A DNA stretch of 64,000 bases from Salipiger thiooxidans (GTDB lineage: Bacteria; Pseudomonadota; Alphaproteobacteria; Rhodobacterales; Rhodobacteraceae). Shown in pieces: positions 52,366 through 60,719 of this stretch (positions are counted from its first letter, which is position 1; every line of letters begins with the position of its first letter). The notes under the pieces are model-generated. The model searched no databases and was not told the origin of the DNA. It was given only the letters and a program-made list of their open reading frames with translations. The stretch is from contig NZ_FNAV01000005.1 in assembly GCF_900102075.1 (NCBI RefSeq), positions 62,001-126,000 of the forward strand, in the 5' to 3' direction. The position numbers were made by a program, and so were the translations under genes.

Positions 52366-53297
52366 GTTTCGCCGCGATGATGGCGCTCGCCTTCGCGATC
52401 GACGCGCTGGTCGGCTGGCCCGATGCACTGTTCCGGCGCATCGGGCATCCGGTGGTCTGGATCGGCAGGCTGATCACGGCGCTCGACCTGCGGCTCAACG
52501 GCGGCAGCGTCGCGCAACAGCGTGCCGCCGGGGCGCTGACCGTGGCGGTGGTGCTGACCGCGGCACTGGTCCCGGCGCTGCTGGTGCAGGTGCTGCTGCC
52601 GGACGGGGCCCTTGGTATCGTGATCGGCGGCATCCTTGCCTGGCCCTTCCTCGCGGTGCGCTCGATGCATGACCATGTCGCCGCGGTGGCGCGTCCGCTC
52701 GCCGCCGGAGATCTCGCCGGGGCGCGGCAGGCGGTGTCGATGATCGTCGGGCGCGATCCGCAGCGGCTGGATGCCTCGGGCGTGGCGCGGGCGGCGCTCG
52801 AGAGCCTCGCCGAGAACAGCTCCGACGGCATCGTGGCGCCGCTGTTCTGGGGCGTGATCGGAGGCCTGCCGGGTATCGTCGCCTACAAGGCGGTGAACAC
52901 GATGGATTCCATGATCGGCCACCGCAACACCCGCTACGAGGATTTCGGCAAGGTGGCGGCGCGGCTCGACGATCTGGTGAATCTGATACCGGCGCGGCTG
53001 ACGGGGCTGTTCTTCGCGCTGGCCTCGGGGCGCCCGGCGACGGCGCTGCGGGTGATGGCGGCGGATGCGGCGCAGCACCGCTCGCCCAATGCCGGCTGGC
53101 CCGAGGCGGCGCTGGCGGGCGCGCTGCCGGTGCGGCTTTCGGGGCCGAGGGTCTATGGCAATACCATCGCCGACGAGCCTTGGGTCAACGCGGCAGGGCC
53201 CGACGCGGATGCGCCGTCCCTGAGCCGGGGGCTCGGGCTCTATCGCCGGACCATGGTGCTTTGCGGGCTGCTGCTGGTGGTGCTTGCGCTGCTGTGA
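52362..53297 (+). CDS. cobD: Adenosylcobinamide-phosphate synthase (CobD/CbiB)
   Basis: A 311-residue membrane enzyme that attaches aminopropanol (phosphate) to the corrin side chain. Motifs include AIDALVGWPDALFRRIGHPV at the start, LESLAENSSDGIVAPLFWG, YKAVNTMDSMIGHRNTRYEDFG and NAGWPEAALAGAL. Coupled by ATGA to the phosphatase gene. The threonine-phosphate decarboxylase gene that often follows is absent; a response-regulator gene converges instead. Confidence 0.95.
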   Translation: MSFAAMMALAFAIDALVGWPDALFRRIGHPVVWIGRLITALDLRLNGGSVAQQRAAGALTVAVVLTAALVPALLVQVLLPDGALGIVIGGILAWPFLAVRSMHDHVAAVARPLAAGDLAGARQAVSMIVGRDPQRLDASGVARAALESLAENSSDGIVAPLFWGVIGGLPGIVAYKAVNTMDSMIGHRNTRYEDFGKVAARLDDLVNLIPARLTGLFFALASGRPATALRVMAADAAQHRSPNAGWPEAALAGALPVRLSGPRVYGNTIADEPWVNAAGPDADAPSLSRGLGLYRRTMVLCGLLLVVLALL

Positions 53298-53306
53298 GCA
53301 GTGCGC

Positions 53307-54026
53307 TCAGATCGCCACGCGGTCGGCGAGGCGGTCCTGCACCAGCCCCGCGACGCGGACGATGTCGGCCTTGGTCGGCCGCCCGTCGGCGCGGGCCTCG
53401 GCCAGCCCCTGGGCCGCGGCCTCGAGGACGTGGTCGCCGGCGCTGTACGCCACACCGCGCAGGAACTGCGTCACGTAGTCGAGCATCCGCTCGTCGCCAC
53501 CGTCGCCCAGCACGTCGGCAGCATGCGCCATGTCGTCGCGGTAGGCCAGCGGATCGGGGCGGATCGGCTCGTCCACGACCATCCGCAGGCCGCGCGGCTG
53601 ACGCTCGGGCGGGAGGTTCGAGATGATCTCGCTCTGGAAGGTGGTGACGCTGGCGATGGGCTTGGGCAGGAAGCCATCGGCGCCCGCGGCCAGCGCCACA
53701 TCCTCGGCAAAGCTGTCGCCGCTGGTCCCGAGAATGACCGCGACCCGGGGCAGGGCCGAGGCCAGCTCCGAGATCAGCTCGGCGCCGGAGCCGTCGGGCA
53801 GCCCAAGATCCACGATCACGACGGTCGGCCGATACACCATGAGGTGCCGCCGCGCCGATTGCAGGCAGTCCGCGCGGCGAATGCGCGCGCCGCTGCGCAG
53901 GCACAGCAACCGCATGGCGTCGCAGGCGTAACGGCTGTCCTCGACCGCCAGCACCGTCATGCCGAGAAGCGGCCGGGTCGCGGTGGGGCGCGGAAGCGGG
54001 GTGTATCCATCCGAGTCGGTCATCAC
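53307..54026 (-). CDS. Receiver-domain (CheY-like) protein
   Basis: A 239-residue protein. After an N-terminal tail, residues 24-140 form a receiver: VLAVEDSRYA (acidic pair), VVIVDLGLPDGSG with the phospho-acceptor Asp, VILGTSGDS with the conserved Ser/Thr, and FLPKPI with Lys. The C-terminal 95 residues are helical and of no recognised output type (LDYVTQFLRGVAYSAGDHVL, TKADIVRVAGLVQDRLADRV). With no DNA-binding domain, it likely acts by protein contact. No histidine kinase is adjacent. Confidence 0.88.
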   Translation of the reverse strand: MMTDSDGYTPLPRPTATRPLLGMTVLAVEDSRYACDAMRLLCLRSGARIRRADCLQSARRHLMVYRPTVVIVDLGLPDGSGAELISELASALPRVAVILGTSGDSFAEDVALAAGADGFLPKPIASVTTFQSEIISNLPPERQPRGLRMVVDEPIRPDPLAYRDDMAHAADVLGDGGDERMLDYVTQFLRGVAYSAGDHVLEAAAQGLAEARADGRPTKADIVRVAGLVQDRLADRVAI

Positions 54027-54155
54027 GTTCTCCTTTGGGCTTTGACCGATTCATTACCTGTCGTCCCTAACGGGCGGTTAACGCTCGCACCATCTTGCGA
54101 AAATGACGTGGCAGGGGCCATAAGCAGGGGGAGAGCTTACGCAAGGGAGGAACCC

Positions 54156-54560
54156 ATGATCGGTCGTCTGAACCACGTTGCCATCGCCGTGCCGGATCTC
54201 GAGGCCGCCGCCGCGCAATACCGCGACACGCTGGGCGCCAAGGTCGGTGCGCCGCAGGACGAGCCGGACCATGGCGTCACCGTGATCTTCATCGAACTGC
54301 CCAACACCAAGATCGAGCTGCTCTACCCGCTGGGCGAGAACTCCCCGATCCAGGGCTTCCTCGACAAGAACCCCTCGGGCGGCATCCACCACGTCTGCTA
54401 CGAGGTCGACGACATCCTCGCCGCGCGCGACCGGCTCAAGGACGCGGGCGCCCGGGTGCTGGGCACGGGCGAACCCAAGATCGGCGCCCATGGCAAGCCC
54501 GTGCTATTCCTGCATCCCAAGGATTTCCAGGGCACGCTGGTCGAGCTCGAGCAGGTCTGA
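54156..54560 (+). CDS. mce: Methylmalonyl-CoA epimerase
   Basis: A 134-residue vicinal-oxygen-chelate enzyme that interconverts (R)- and (S)-methylmalonyl-CoA in propionate metabolism. It begins MIGRLNHVAIAVPDLEAAA with the first metal His (residue 7). IELLYPLGENSPI, GGIHHVCYEVDDI and VLFLHPKDFQGTLVELEQ follow, containing the other ligands. The start follows GGGAGG. The DUF1467 gene nine bases downstream is its usual companion in alphaproteobacteria. Confidence 0.94.
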   Translation: MIGRLNHVAIAVPDLEAAAAQYRDTLGAKVGAPQDEPDHGVTVIFIELPNTKIELLYPLGENSPIQGFLDKNPSGGIHHVCYEVDDILAARDRLKDAGARVLGTGEPKIGAHGKPVLFLHPKDFQGTLVELEQV

Positions 54561-54569
54561 GGCGGCGAC

Positions 54570-54857
54570 ATGGCGATCACATCCGCGCTCGTGCTCTATG
54601 CGGTGATCTGGTTCATGACCTTCCTGGTCGTGATCCCGTTCCGGCTGGAAACCCAGGGGGACCGGGGGGAGGTCGTCGAGGGCACCCATTCCAGCAGCCC
54701 CGAGGTGCACAACCTCCGTCGTAAGGCCCTCATCACCACCGGCATCGCGCTGGTGGTGTGGGCGATCATCGCGGGCGTCATCCTCTCGGGGTGGGTCACC
54801 GTGCGCGACATCGACGGCTGGATGTTCAACCGGATGGGCCCGTCGTCTCTCGACTGA
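54570..54857 (+). CDS. DUF1467 family membrane protein
   Basis: A 95-residue protein with two TM helices (ALVLYAVIWFMTFLVVIPFR and ALITTGIALVVWAIIAGVIL) and the typical LETQGDRGEVVEGTHSSSPE linker. Function unknown; it is nearly always co-located with mce. Its stop codon lies inside a strong hairpin. Confidence 0.9.
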   Translation: MAITSALVLYAVIWFMTFLVVIPFRLETQGDRGEVVEGTHSSSPEVHNLRRKALITTGIALVVWAIIAGVILSGWVTVRDIDGWMFNRMGPSSLD

Positions 54858-54867
54858 CGGGCCCTTC
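54836..54867 (+). terminator. Terminator-like hairpin overlapping the DUF1467 stop
   Basis: Stem GGGCCCGTC / GACGGGCCC (54836-54844 with 54856-54864) around the stop codon at 54855-54857, followed by TTCGCT. A second hairpin, GCCTGACC / GGTCAGGC (54876-54895), follows at once and reaches the stop of the convergent EI24 gene. Both lack long T tracts. Confidence 0.55.
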
Positions 54868-54889
54868 GCTCTGCGGCCTGACCGTTTGG

Positions 54890-55591
54890 TCAGGCGGTGA
54901 CGGAGCGTGACTGAAGCCTGTGGAACAGGTGGGTGAAGGTGGCGGCACCGAGGATCGGCACCAGCAGGTTCACCAGAGGGATGGTCAGCGGCACAACCAT
55001 CAGCACGCCGGCGATCCAGATCGTGACGAAATGGCGCTTGCGCAGCCGCGTGGCGCCATCGCGCCCGACCCGCCGGATCGCCGCCAGCGTGAAGTATTCC
55101 CGCCCGAGCAGGTAGCCGTTCAGCCCCCAGAAGATGAACGGCGCGAGCGGCGCGAAGAGCAGGTAGAGCACCAGCGCCACTATGTTGGCGAGGATGAGCA
55201 CCCCGAGAAATCCGATCGAATCCCGGATGTTCTCCATCAGCGACAGCTCGTTTGCCGGGCCGAGCGCCGGGTAGTGCCGGTCCTCCACCGCCTGCGCCAC
55301 GTCGTCGAGGAAGATGCCGGTGATGGCCGAGGCCACGGGCACCATCAGGAACACCGAGAGCAGCAGCATGAGCGGGATGGCGCCCCAGCTGATCGCGTCG
55401 TCGACCCAGGTCACCGAGCCGATCCACGGCAGCGAGACGCTGTCCCCGAGGAACCAGCCCACCACCTGCACGAAGACCACGTAGACCGCGATGAAGATCG
55501 CGACCGTGATGCCTAGCCCCTTGAGCAGCACCCGCTGGAAGCGCGGGTCGCCGAGCTGGCCGATGGCGGCGAGGAACGCGGCCGGAATCAC
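54890..55591 (-). CDS. EI24 (CysZ-like) membrane protein
   Basis: A 233-residue membrane protein with about five TM helices and the EI24/CysZ-like segments RDSIGFLGVLILANIVALVL and APFIFWGLNGYLLGREYFTL. The latter, NGYLLGREYF, is the most conserved piece of the family. CysZ moves sulfate; these alphaproteobacterial members are not proven to. The start GTG 55591 overlaps the nitroreductase stop (GTGA). Confidence 0.9.
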   Translation of the reverse strand: MIPAAFLAAIGQLGDPRFQRVLLKGLGITVAIFIAVYVVFVQVVGWFLGDSVSLPWIGSVTWVDDAISWGAIPLMLLLSVFLMVPVASAITGIFLDDVAQAVEDRHYPALGPANELSLMENIRDSIGFLGVLILANIVALVLYLLFAPLAPFIFWGLNGYLLGREYFTLAAIRRVGRDGATRLRKRHFVTIWIAGVLMVVPLTIPLVNLLVPILGAATFTHLFHRLQSRSVTA

Positions 55592-56166
55592 TGCGACACC
55601 CACTCGGTGATGGCGTCGAGATCCGGGCGCGGGCGGTCGGGCGGGGCCGAGGTCTCGGTCCCGAGGTGCAGGAAGCCCGCGATGCGCTCGTGCGGAGCGA
55701 GGCCGAGCTCGTCCTCGACGAAGGGGCGGTCCTCGGCGATCCAGCCGGTCAGCCAGTTGGCGCCCCAGCCGCTCGCCAGTGCCGCGTTCAGGAGGCCGAG
55801 GCAGACGGCGCCGGCGGAATAGGTCTGCTCGATCGCGGGGATCTTCGGGCTTTCCTTGGGCGATTCGATCACCGCGACGCAGAGATGGCTGTCGGCGAAC
55901 TGCTTCTGCCCCTTGGCGGCCACGTCCGGGTCGAGCCCCAGCGCCTCGCCCCGGGCCAGCGCGGCGGCGGCGAGCCGCTCCAGCGCCAGGCCCTCGAGCA
56001 CGACGAAGCGCCACGGCTCGAGCTTGCCGTGGTCCGGGCTGCGCGCGGCGGCGGTCAGGATCGGCATCAGCGCCGCGCGGTCGGGGGCGGGACCGGTGAG
56101 GGTCTTGGCCGGGCGCGAGCGGCGGCTCAGCAGGAATTCCATCGCCGCGGGGTTCGGTGTGGGCAT
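55588..56166 (-). CDS. Nitroreductase family protein
   Basis: A 192-residue FMN-dependent nitroreductase of the YdjA/SagB-like small type. It begins with FLLSRRSRPAKTLTGPAPDR, has AAARSPDHGKLEPWRFVVLE for the flavin-binding region and GWGANWLTGW near the C-terminus. Physiological substrate unknown. I chose ATG 56166 (MPTPNPAAM), which has GGAG six bases upstream, over the ATG at 56178. Confidence 0.9.
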   Translation of the reverse strand: MPTPNPAAMEFLLSRRSRPAKTLTGPAPDRAALMPILTAAARSPDHGKLEPWRFVVLEGLALERLAAAALARGEALGLDPDVAAKGQKQFADSHLCVAVIESPKESPKIPAIEQTYSAGAVCLGLLNAALASGWGANWLTGWIAEDRPFVEDELGLAPHERIAGFLHLGTETSAPPDRPRPDLDAITEWVSQ

Positions 56167-56291
56167 GCAGGTCTCCATCGTTCGTCGAGGTCATATGTCA
56201 GGCTTTGGGGCGGGGGATTCAACCGCCCGCGTTGCCGCCCGGGGCAGTGGCTGCTAAGCCCGCCCGGAACGACGCGATACGGAGACCGATC

Positions 56292-56549
56292 ATGGCGAAG
56301 GCGACCCTTGCCCATCTCGCGGTGCCCGGAGCGACGCTGGCGCTGCGGGTGACGCCCCGCGCCTCGCGCAACGAGATCCGCGAGGAGGGCGATCAGCTCA
56401 GGGTGCTGGTGACCACGGTGCCCGAGGACGGCAAGGCCAATGCCGCCGTCGCCAAGCTGCTGGCCAAGGCACTTGGCGTACCGAAATCGCGGCTGACCCT
56501 GATCCAGGGCGCGACGTCGCGCGACAAGGTCTTCCGGATCGATCCCTGA
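56292..56549 (+). CDS. DUF167 (YggU) family protein
   Basis: An 85-residue protein with the family core ALRVTPRASRNEI, DGKANAAVAKLLAKALGV and LIQGATSRDKVFRID. A widely conserved small alpha/beta protein without proven function. The start ATG 56292 follows GGAG. Confidence 0.92.
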   Translation: MAKATLAHLAVPGATLALRVTPRASRNEIREEGDQLRVLVTTVPEDGKANAAVAKLLAKALGVPKSRLTLIQGATSRDKVFRIDP

Positions 56550-56567
56550 CCCTGTTCGCGCGCGAAC

Positions 56568-56801
56568 TCAGTCCTCGTCGCGGACGTAGACGCCTTCGGG
56601 CAGCGAGATCGCGGCGGCGAGATCGCGCATCTGGGTCATGGACAGGGTGATCTTCTGGACGCTGTCGGTGCGCGGGTCGTATTGCTCGACCGTGACGCAA
56701 TCCTCGAACCCCGAGACGATCACGTCTTCCTGCAGATAGGTGCTGCCCTCGTCGACGAGGGTGACGACCGTGGCGTCGAATTCGTGCTCGATGCTGAACA
56801 T
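56568..56801 (-). CDS. Small conserved hypothetical protein, 77 aa
   Basis: Acidic protein MFSIEHEFDATVVTLVDEGS.. ending ..SLPEGVYVRDED. Alternating hydrophobic residues suggest a small beta sheet with one helix (MTQMRDLAAAI). No recognised family. It lies between YggU and the M48 lipoprotein, on the opposite strand. Confidence 0.75.
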   Translation of the reverse strand: MFSIEHEFDATVVTLVDEGSTYLQEDVIVSGFEDCVTVEQYDPRTDSVQKITLSMTQMRDLAAAISLPEGVYVRDED

Positions 56802-56951
56802 GAGGCCAGCCTAGCGCAGCTGTTTTGCCGTGCCCATACCGAAAAGACCCACCCTCGCGCGCAGTGATCGCGTGACTCTGGCGCGGGAGGGTTCGCCCGC
56901 CTATGCTGAAGGCGAACGCCCGCTTCCCGGCACCGGAGAACCCCAGCCCCC

Positions 56952-57662
56952 ATGCGTCGATTTCTCTATCTCGCCCTTGTCCTGCTTGCCGCCTGCGAGG
57001 CCGTGCCCACCGTCACTCCGCCGGGTGGACAGGCGTCCGGCTCGCCCGAGGCGCGCGAGGCCGAGCGCGCGACGCGGCAGTTTGTCGAGGTCGCGAGCAC
57101 GCTCGAGCCGGTGGTGGAATCCGAGTGTCGGCGCCTGACCTCCGGGCTGAACTGTGATTTCCTGATCGTCGTGGACGACCGCATGGGCGACGAGCCCAAC
57201 GCCTTCCAGACGCTCGACCGCAACGGCCGTCCGATCCTTGCCTTCAACATCCCGCTGATCGCCTCGGTCGAGAACGCCGACGAACTGGCCTTTGTCATGG
57301 GCCACGAATCGTCGCACCACATCCTCGGCCACCTCGCGCGGGTCGAGGAGGACGCCGCCGTGGGTGCGCTGATCTTCTCGGGGATCGCCTCCATGTCCGG
57401 TGCCACCGCCGCAGACGTGCGCTCGGCAGAAGAGTTCGGGGCCAGCGTGGGCGCAAGGACCTTCTCCAAGGAATACGAGCTCGAGGCCGACCAGCTTGGC
57501 ACCATCCTCACCATGATGGCGGGCTACGACCCGGTGCGCGGGGCCGAGTTCTTCATGCGCATCCCCGACCCGGGCGACCGCTTCCTGGGGACGCACCCGC
57601 CGAACTCTGCCCGAATCGCCATCGTCCGCCGCACCGCCGCGGCCTACGCCGCGACGAACTGA
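56952..57662 (+). CDS. M48 family metalloprotease lipoprotein
   Basis: A 236-residue envelope zinc protease. The N-terminus MRRFLYLALVLLAAC is a lipoprotein signal with Cys15. The zinc motif HESSH (118-122) and ELEADQLG (third ligand Glu178) are those of BepA/LoiP-like M48 enzymes, which clear or help assemble outer-membrane proteins. Shorter than BepA, with no TPR region. The start follows GGAGAA. Confidence 0.93.
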   Translation: MRRFLYLALVLLAACEAVPTVTPPGGQASGSPEAREAERATRQFVEVASTLEPVVESECRRLTSGLNCDFLIVVDDRMGDEPNAFQTLDRNGRPILAFNIPLIASVENADELAFVMGHESSHHILGHLARVEEDAAVGALIFSGIASMSGATAADVRSAEEFGASVGARTFSKEYELEADQLGTILTMMAGYDPVRGAEFFMRIPDPGDRFLGTHPPNSARIAIVRRTAAAYAATN

Positions 57663-57758
57663 GCGCTCCCGGTCACGTTGACCTGCATCAAGGGCAGCGG
57701 TCAGCCGTCCTGCTAGGCTTTGTCTCATGAGAGACAGCTACCCTTGGGGGATGTTCAG

Positions 57759-58016
57759 ATGCCTGGCGCAACCGACTTCAAACGGCACGCGATGCTTGTC
57801 GACCACATGGCCACCACACTGGGCCTCGATCTCGAGGAACAGATGATGCGGGGGCGGCTGTCCCTGTCGCAGCTCGAGGACGCGGTGCTGAGCTGCACCG
57901 GCTGCACCCAGCCCTGTGCCTGCGAACAATGGCTCGGCGCGCAGGCCGAGACCGCTCCCGACGCGCCGGACTACTGCCGGAACGCCGCGCTCTTCGAAAA
58001 CCTGCGCGATACCTGA
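57759..58016 (+). CDS. DUF6455 family protein, copy 1
   Basis: An 85-residue helical protein. The family mark is a cysteine cluster, CTGCTQPCACEQWL, followed by YCRNAALFENL. Start ATG 57759 lies after GGGGG. The conserved Cys pattern could hold a metal or redox centre, but no function is known. First of three tandem paralogues on one strand. Confidence 0.82.
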   Translation: MPGATDFKRHAMLVDHMATTLGLDLEEQMMRGRLSLSQLEDAVLSCTGCTQPCACEQWLGAQAETAPDAPDYCRNAALFENLRDT

Positions 58017-58040
58017 CGCATGGCAGAGGAGGACGACAAG

Positions 58041-58325
58041 ATGTTCGATACCCGGCCCCATCAGCCGCTCGGTGACCCGCAAGAGCATTACTGGCTCGTG
58101 CAGCGCATGGCCCAGGCGAACGGAACCGATCTCGTGCTGGCCACCGATGCCGGCATTCTGACACAGGAAGACTGGGCCGGGATGGTCCAGCGCTGCCGCG
58201 GCTGCAAATGGACCGACGGCTGCCAGCGCTGGCTCGACCGGCCCGAGGACGCCCTGCGCGACACGCCGGAAGATTGCGTGAACCGCGCGCATTTCGCAGC
58301 CCTGCAGGAGCTGCTCGGGGAGTAA
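58041..58325 (+). CDS. DUF6455 family protein, copy 2
   Basis: A 94-residue paralogue: EHYWLVQRMAQANGTDL, then RCRGCKWTDGCQRWL and CVNRAHFAALQELL. I chose ATG 58041 because it has GAGGAGG at good distance; ATG 58020 has no such site. It keeps C-x2-C, a third Cys and a C-terminal Cys like its neighbours. Confidence 0.82.
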   Translation: MFDTRPHQPLGDPQEHYWLVQRMAQANGTDLVLATDAGILTQEDWAGMVQRCRGCKWTDGCQRWLDRPEDALRDTPEDCVNRAHFAALQELLGE

Positions 58326-58330
58326 AGACG

Positions 58331-58594
58331 ATGACGCAGACGCTTGGAGATCCCGCAAGGCATTTCTGGATGACGCGCAGCGTCGCTCGCGTCATGGGGC
58401 TGAACCTGTCGGAGGAGATGCACATGGGCCGGCTCGATCCGGCCCAGTATGCCCAGATGGTTACCTGTTGCCGGGGCTGCGCCCTGGTCGAGGCCTGCGA
58501 GGGCTGGCTCGGCAGCCAGACCGGCATCGCCAGCCTGCCGCCTCCCGGCTGCCGCAACGCCGCGCTTCTGTCGCAGCTGAAGCGCCCGCATTGA
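58331..58594 (+). CDS. DUF6455 family protein, copy 3
   Basis: An 87-residue paralogue: RHFWMTRSVARVMGLNLSEE, CCRGCALVEACEGWL and GCRNAALLSQL. ATG 58331 follows AGTAAAGACG, five bases after the stop of copy 2, so the three genes are surely one transcript. The broken phosphotransferase begins five bases after its stop. Confidence 0.82.
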   Translation: MTQTLGDPARHFWMTRSVARVMGLNLSEEMHMGRLDPAQYAQMVTCCRGCALVEACEGWLGSQTGIASLPPPGCRNAALLSQLKRPH

Positions 58595-58598
58595 ACGC

Positions 58599-59331
58599 GT
58601 GCTGAGGGCGGGCCTGCCCGACCCGGCACGCTGGGGCCGCTCCGGGCCGCTCGTTCCCTGCGGGGTGGGCGCCCGGCATGCGGTCTGGCGCTGCGACGAT
58701 CTCGTCATCAAGAGCACCAACCGCGCCGAGCCGGCCCTGCGCTGGCTCGCGCCCGTTCATGCCCGCGCCCGCGCGGCAGGGCTAATCGTGCCCGAGCCGG
58801 TCCCCGCGATTTCGGGGCTGCTGGTTTCGGGCGGCTGGACGGCCGAGCGGTTCCTGCCGGGGCCGGGTGCTTCGGCGGGTGATCTGCAGGAGCTGGCGCC
58901 CCGGATCGTGGCGTTTCACCGACTGTCGCGAGGGGGTGCCACCGCGGCCCGGCGTGCCGGGGATGGTGGCGCTGCTGCGCGAGGGCAGGGGCGGGGACGT
59001 CAATCTATGGGCGATGCCGCGTCGACTGGCGCAGGCGATCCTTGCCGCGTTTCTCGCGGTGGCGTCAGAGCCCGCAGGCCTCGTGCATGGGGACCTGAAC
59101 CCCGGCAACGTCATCCTGACCTCGAACGGGCCGGCGCTGGTGGACTGGGACGAATCGCGAGCCGACCACCTGTTTCTCGACCTCTCCCCGCTGGGAGCCC
59201 GCCAGAGCGTCCGGCAGCGCCGCGCGGCGCTTGCCTACGAGGTCGCCTGCTGCTGGAGAGTCGAGCCGGAGAGGGCGCGCCGCCTGGCGCGCCGGCTCAT
59301 TCCATCCGCAGGTTCCGGGCGGATTCCTTGA
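58599..59331 (+). pseudogene. Aminoglycoside-phosphotransferase-like kinase, frameshifted
   Basis: Frame one carries the N-terminal part (WRCDDLVIKSTNRAEPALRW, then VSGGWTAERFLPG, FHRLSRG). The C-terminal part, with the catalytic VHGDLNPGNVILTSNGPALV and DWDESRADHLFLDL, is in another frame. One extra G in the run GGGGG at 58932-58936 (AGGGGGTGCC) explains the break; four G would restore PPRPGVPGMVALLREG. An APH/choline-kinase-like small-molecule kinase, either inactivated, slipped in sequencing, or switchable at the G tract. It is in line with the DUF6455 genes and ends overlapping the convergent NDUFA9-like gene by 35 bases. Confidence 0.75.
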
Positions 59332-60280
59332 TGGCGTCGTATTGCCCGGAAGGACGGAAGCGCCACAGGTAGTCGGGCAGCACCGCCTCCATCGAGGTGG
59401 GCGCGATGCCGAGCTCCTCGAAGCCCCTGGCACCGTCCGAGACCACGTTGTCGCGGCGCAGCGACTTCACCTGATCGCGGGTGATCTGCGCCTTGAAGAG
59501 CCCGCCGGTCAGGGTCTGCAGAAGCTCGAAGCTCCACCCCATGATCGAGGCGAGGCGGAAGGGGATGTTGGCCACGAACCGCCGTCGACGGATCACCGAC
59601 AGCATCTGGCCGATCAGGTCGCGGAAGCTTTCCGCATCCGGGCCGCCAAGCTCGTAGACGCCGGGAGCGGCCTCGCCGGTGACGCCCATCACCGCCGCGT
59701 GGGCGACGTCGTCGACATAGACCGGCTGGAACTTCGTGTCGGCGCCGACCAGCGGCAGCACTGGACCCATGCGGGACATCGAGGCGAAGCGGTTGAAGAA
59801 CTGGTCGTCCGGCCCGAAGATCACCGAGGGACGCAGGATCACGGCGTCGGGCATGTGCTTGAGCACCGCTTCCTCGCCAAGCGCCTTGGTGCGGGCATAG
59901 CCGCTGGCGCTGTCCGCGTCGGCGCCGATGGCCGAGATCTGCACCATGCGCGCCACGCCCTGTTCGGCAGCGATCCGGGCAATGCGCTCGGCCCCGTCGT
60001 GCTGCACCGCGTCGAAGCTGTTCTTGCCCTTGGCGTCGAAGGTGCCCACGCAGTTCACCACCGCGTCTGCGCCTTGCATGACGGCGCGCACCGAGTCGTC
60101 GTCGCGGATGTTGCAGAGCACCGGCTCCACCTGGCCGACAACGCCGTAGGGCTTCACGAAGATCGCTTCGTTGGGGCGGCGCACCGCGACACGGACGCGC
60201 CAGCCAAGCTTGGCCATGCGACGCGCGACGTAGCGCCCAACAAAGCCGGATCCGCCGTAGATGGTGACGAGTTTGCTCAT
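59297..60280 (-). CDS. NDUFA9-like NAD(P)-binding protein (atypical SDR)
   Basis: A 327-residue atypical SDR with the cofactor motif [20 protein letters not shown] (8-27) and the recognisable [14 protein letters not shown]. It resembles the complex I assembly/accessory subunit NDUFA9, whose bacterial homologues occur in alphaproteobacteria. The catalytic Tyr-x3-Lys is present in degenerate form ([10 protein letters not shown]). It likely serves in complex I or quinone/isoprenoid metabolism; which of these cannot be told. Confidence 0.9.
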   Translation of the reverse strand: MSKLVTIYGGSGFVGRYVARRMAKLGWRVRVAVRRPNEAIFVKPYGVVGQVEPVLCNIRDDDSVRAVMQGADAVVNCVGTFDAKGKNSFDAVQHDGAERIARIAAEQGVARMVQISAIGADADSASGYARTKALGEEAVLKHMPDAVILRPSVIFGPDDQFFNRFASMSRMGPVLPLVGADTKFQPVYVDDVAHAAVMGVTGEAAPGVYELGGPDAESFRDLIGQMLSVIRRRRFVANIPFRLASIMGWSFELLQTLTGGLFKAQITRDQVKSLRRDNVVSDGARGFEELGIAPTSMEAVLPDYLWRFRPSGQYDAIKESARNLRME

Positions 60281-60431
60281 GGCCGTGCTCCTGCTGCGAG
60301 GTTCCGAGGTCTTGAATACCGGCCTGACGGGGTCGCGGCAAGGTGCCGTGGGGGCGGATGGAAAACAAACCGAAAAAAGGTCGTTGACACCATCTCGCGG
60401 GCCGCGTAAACGCCTGCCTCACACCACCTGT

Positions 60432-60518
60432 GCCCAGGTGGCGGAATTGGTAGACGCGCTGGTTTCAGGTACCAGTGGCTTAACGGCCGTGGAGGTTCGA
60501 GTCCTCTCCTGGGCACCA
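60432..60518 (+). tRNA. tRNA-Leu (anticodon CAG)
   Basis: An 87-base class II tRNA: acceptor GCCCAGG / CCTGGGC with discriminator A and encoded CCA (60516-60518). The anticodon arm is CTGGT-TTCAGGT-ACCAG with anticodon CAG (reads CUG, leucine), followed by a long variable arm and the T-arm GGTTCGAGTCC. A GATCCTTCGGGATC hairpin lies 32 bases downstream (60550-60563), followed by GTGTGTTTTT, a likely terminator region. Confidence 0.97.
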
Positions 60519-60719
60519 CTACTCCCAAGCAAAACAATAGTTTCGCTGTGATCCTTCGGGATCGAGGGGAGTGGTGTGTTTTTCGTACACGAATGGTTCT
60601 GCTGGACTGGCACGCGGCGGGATTGCCCCGCCACGGCCCTGCCGACATGCGCCGGTTTTCGATGCGGGGACCGGGGCCGAGACACCGTCTGCGCGGCGGC
60701 CCGACCCCGGCCCTGAACC

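Noticed and set aside
58932-58936. Programmed ribosomal frameshift in the phosphotransferase gene
   Set aside because: No slippery heptamer with a downstream pseudoknot could be recognised; a plain homopolymer indel explains the data better.
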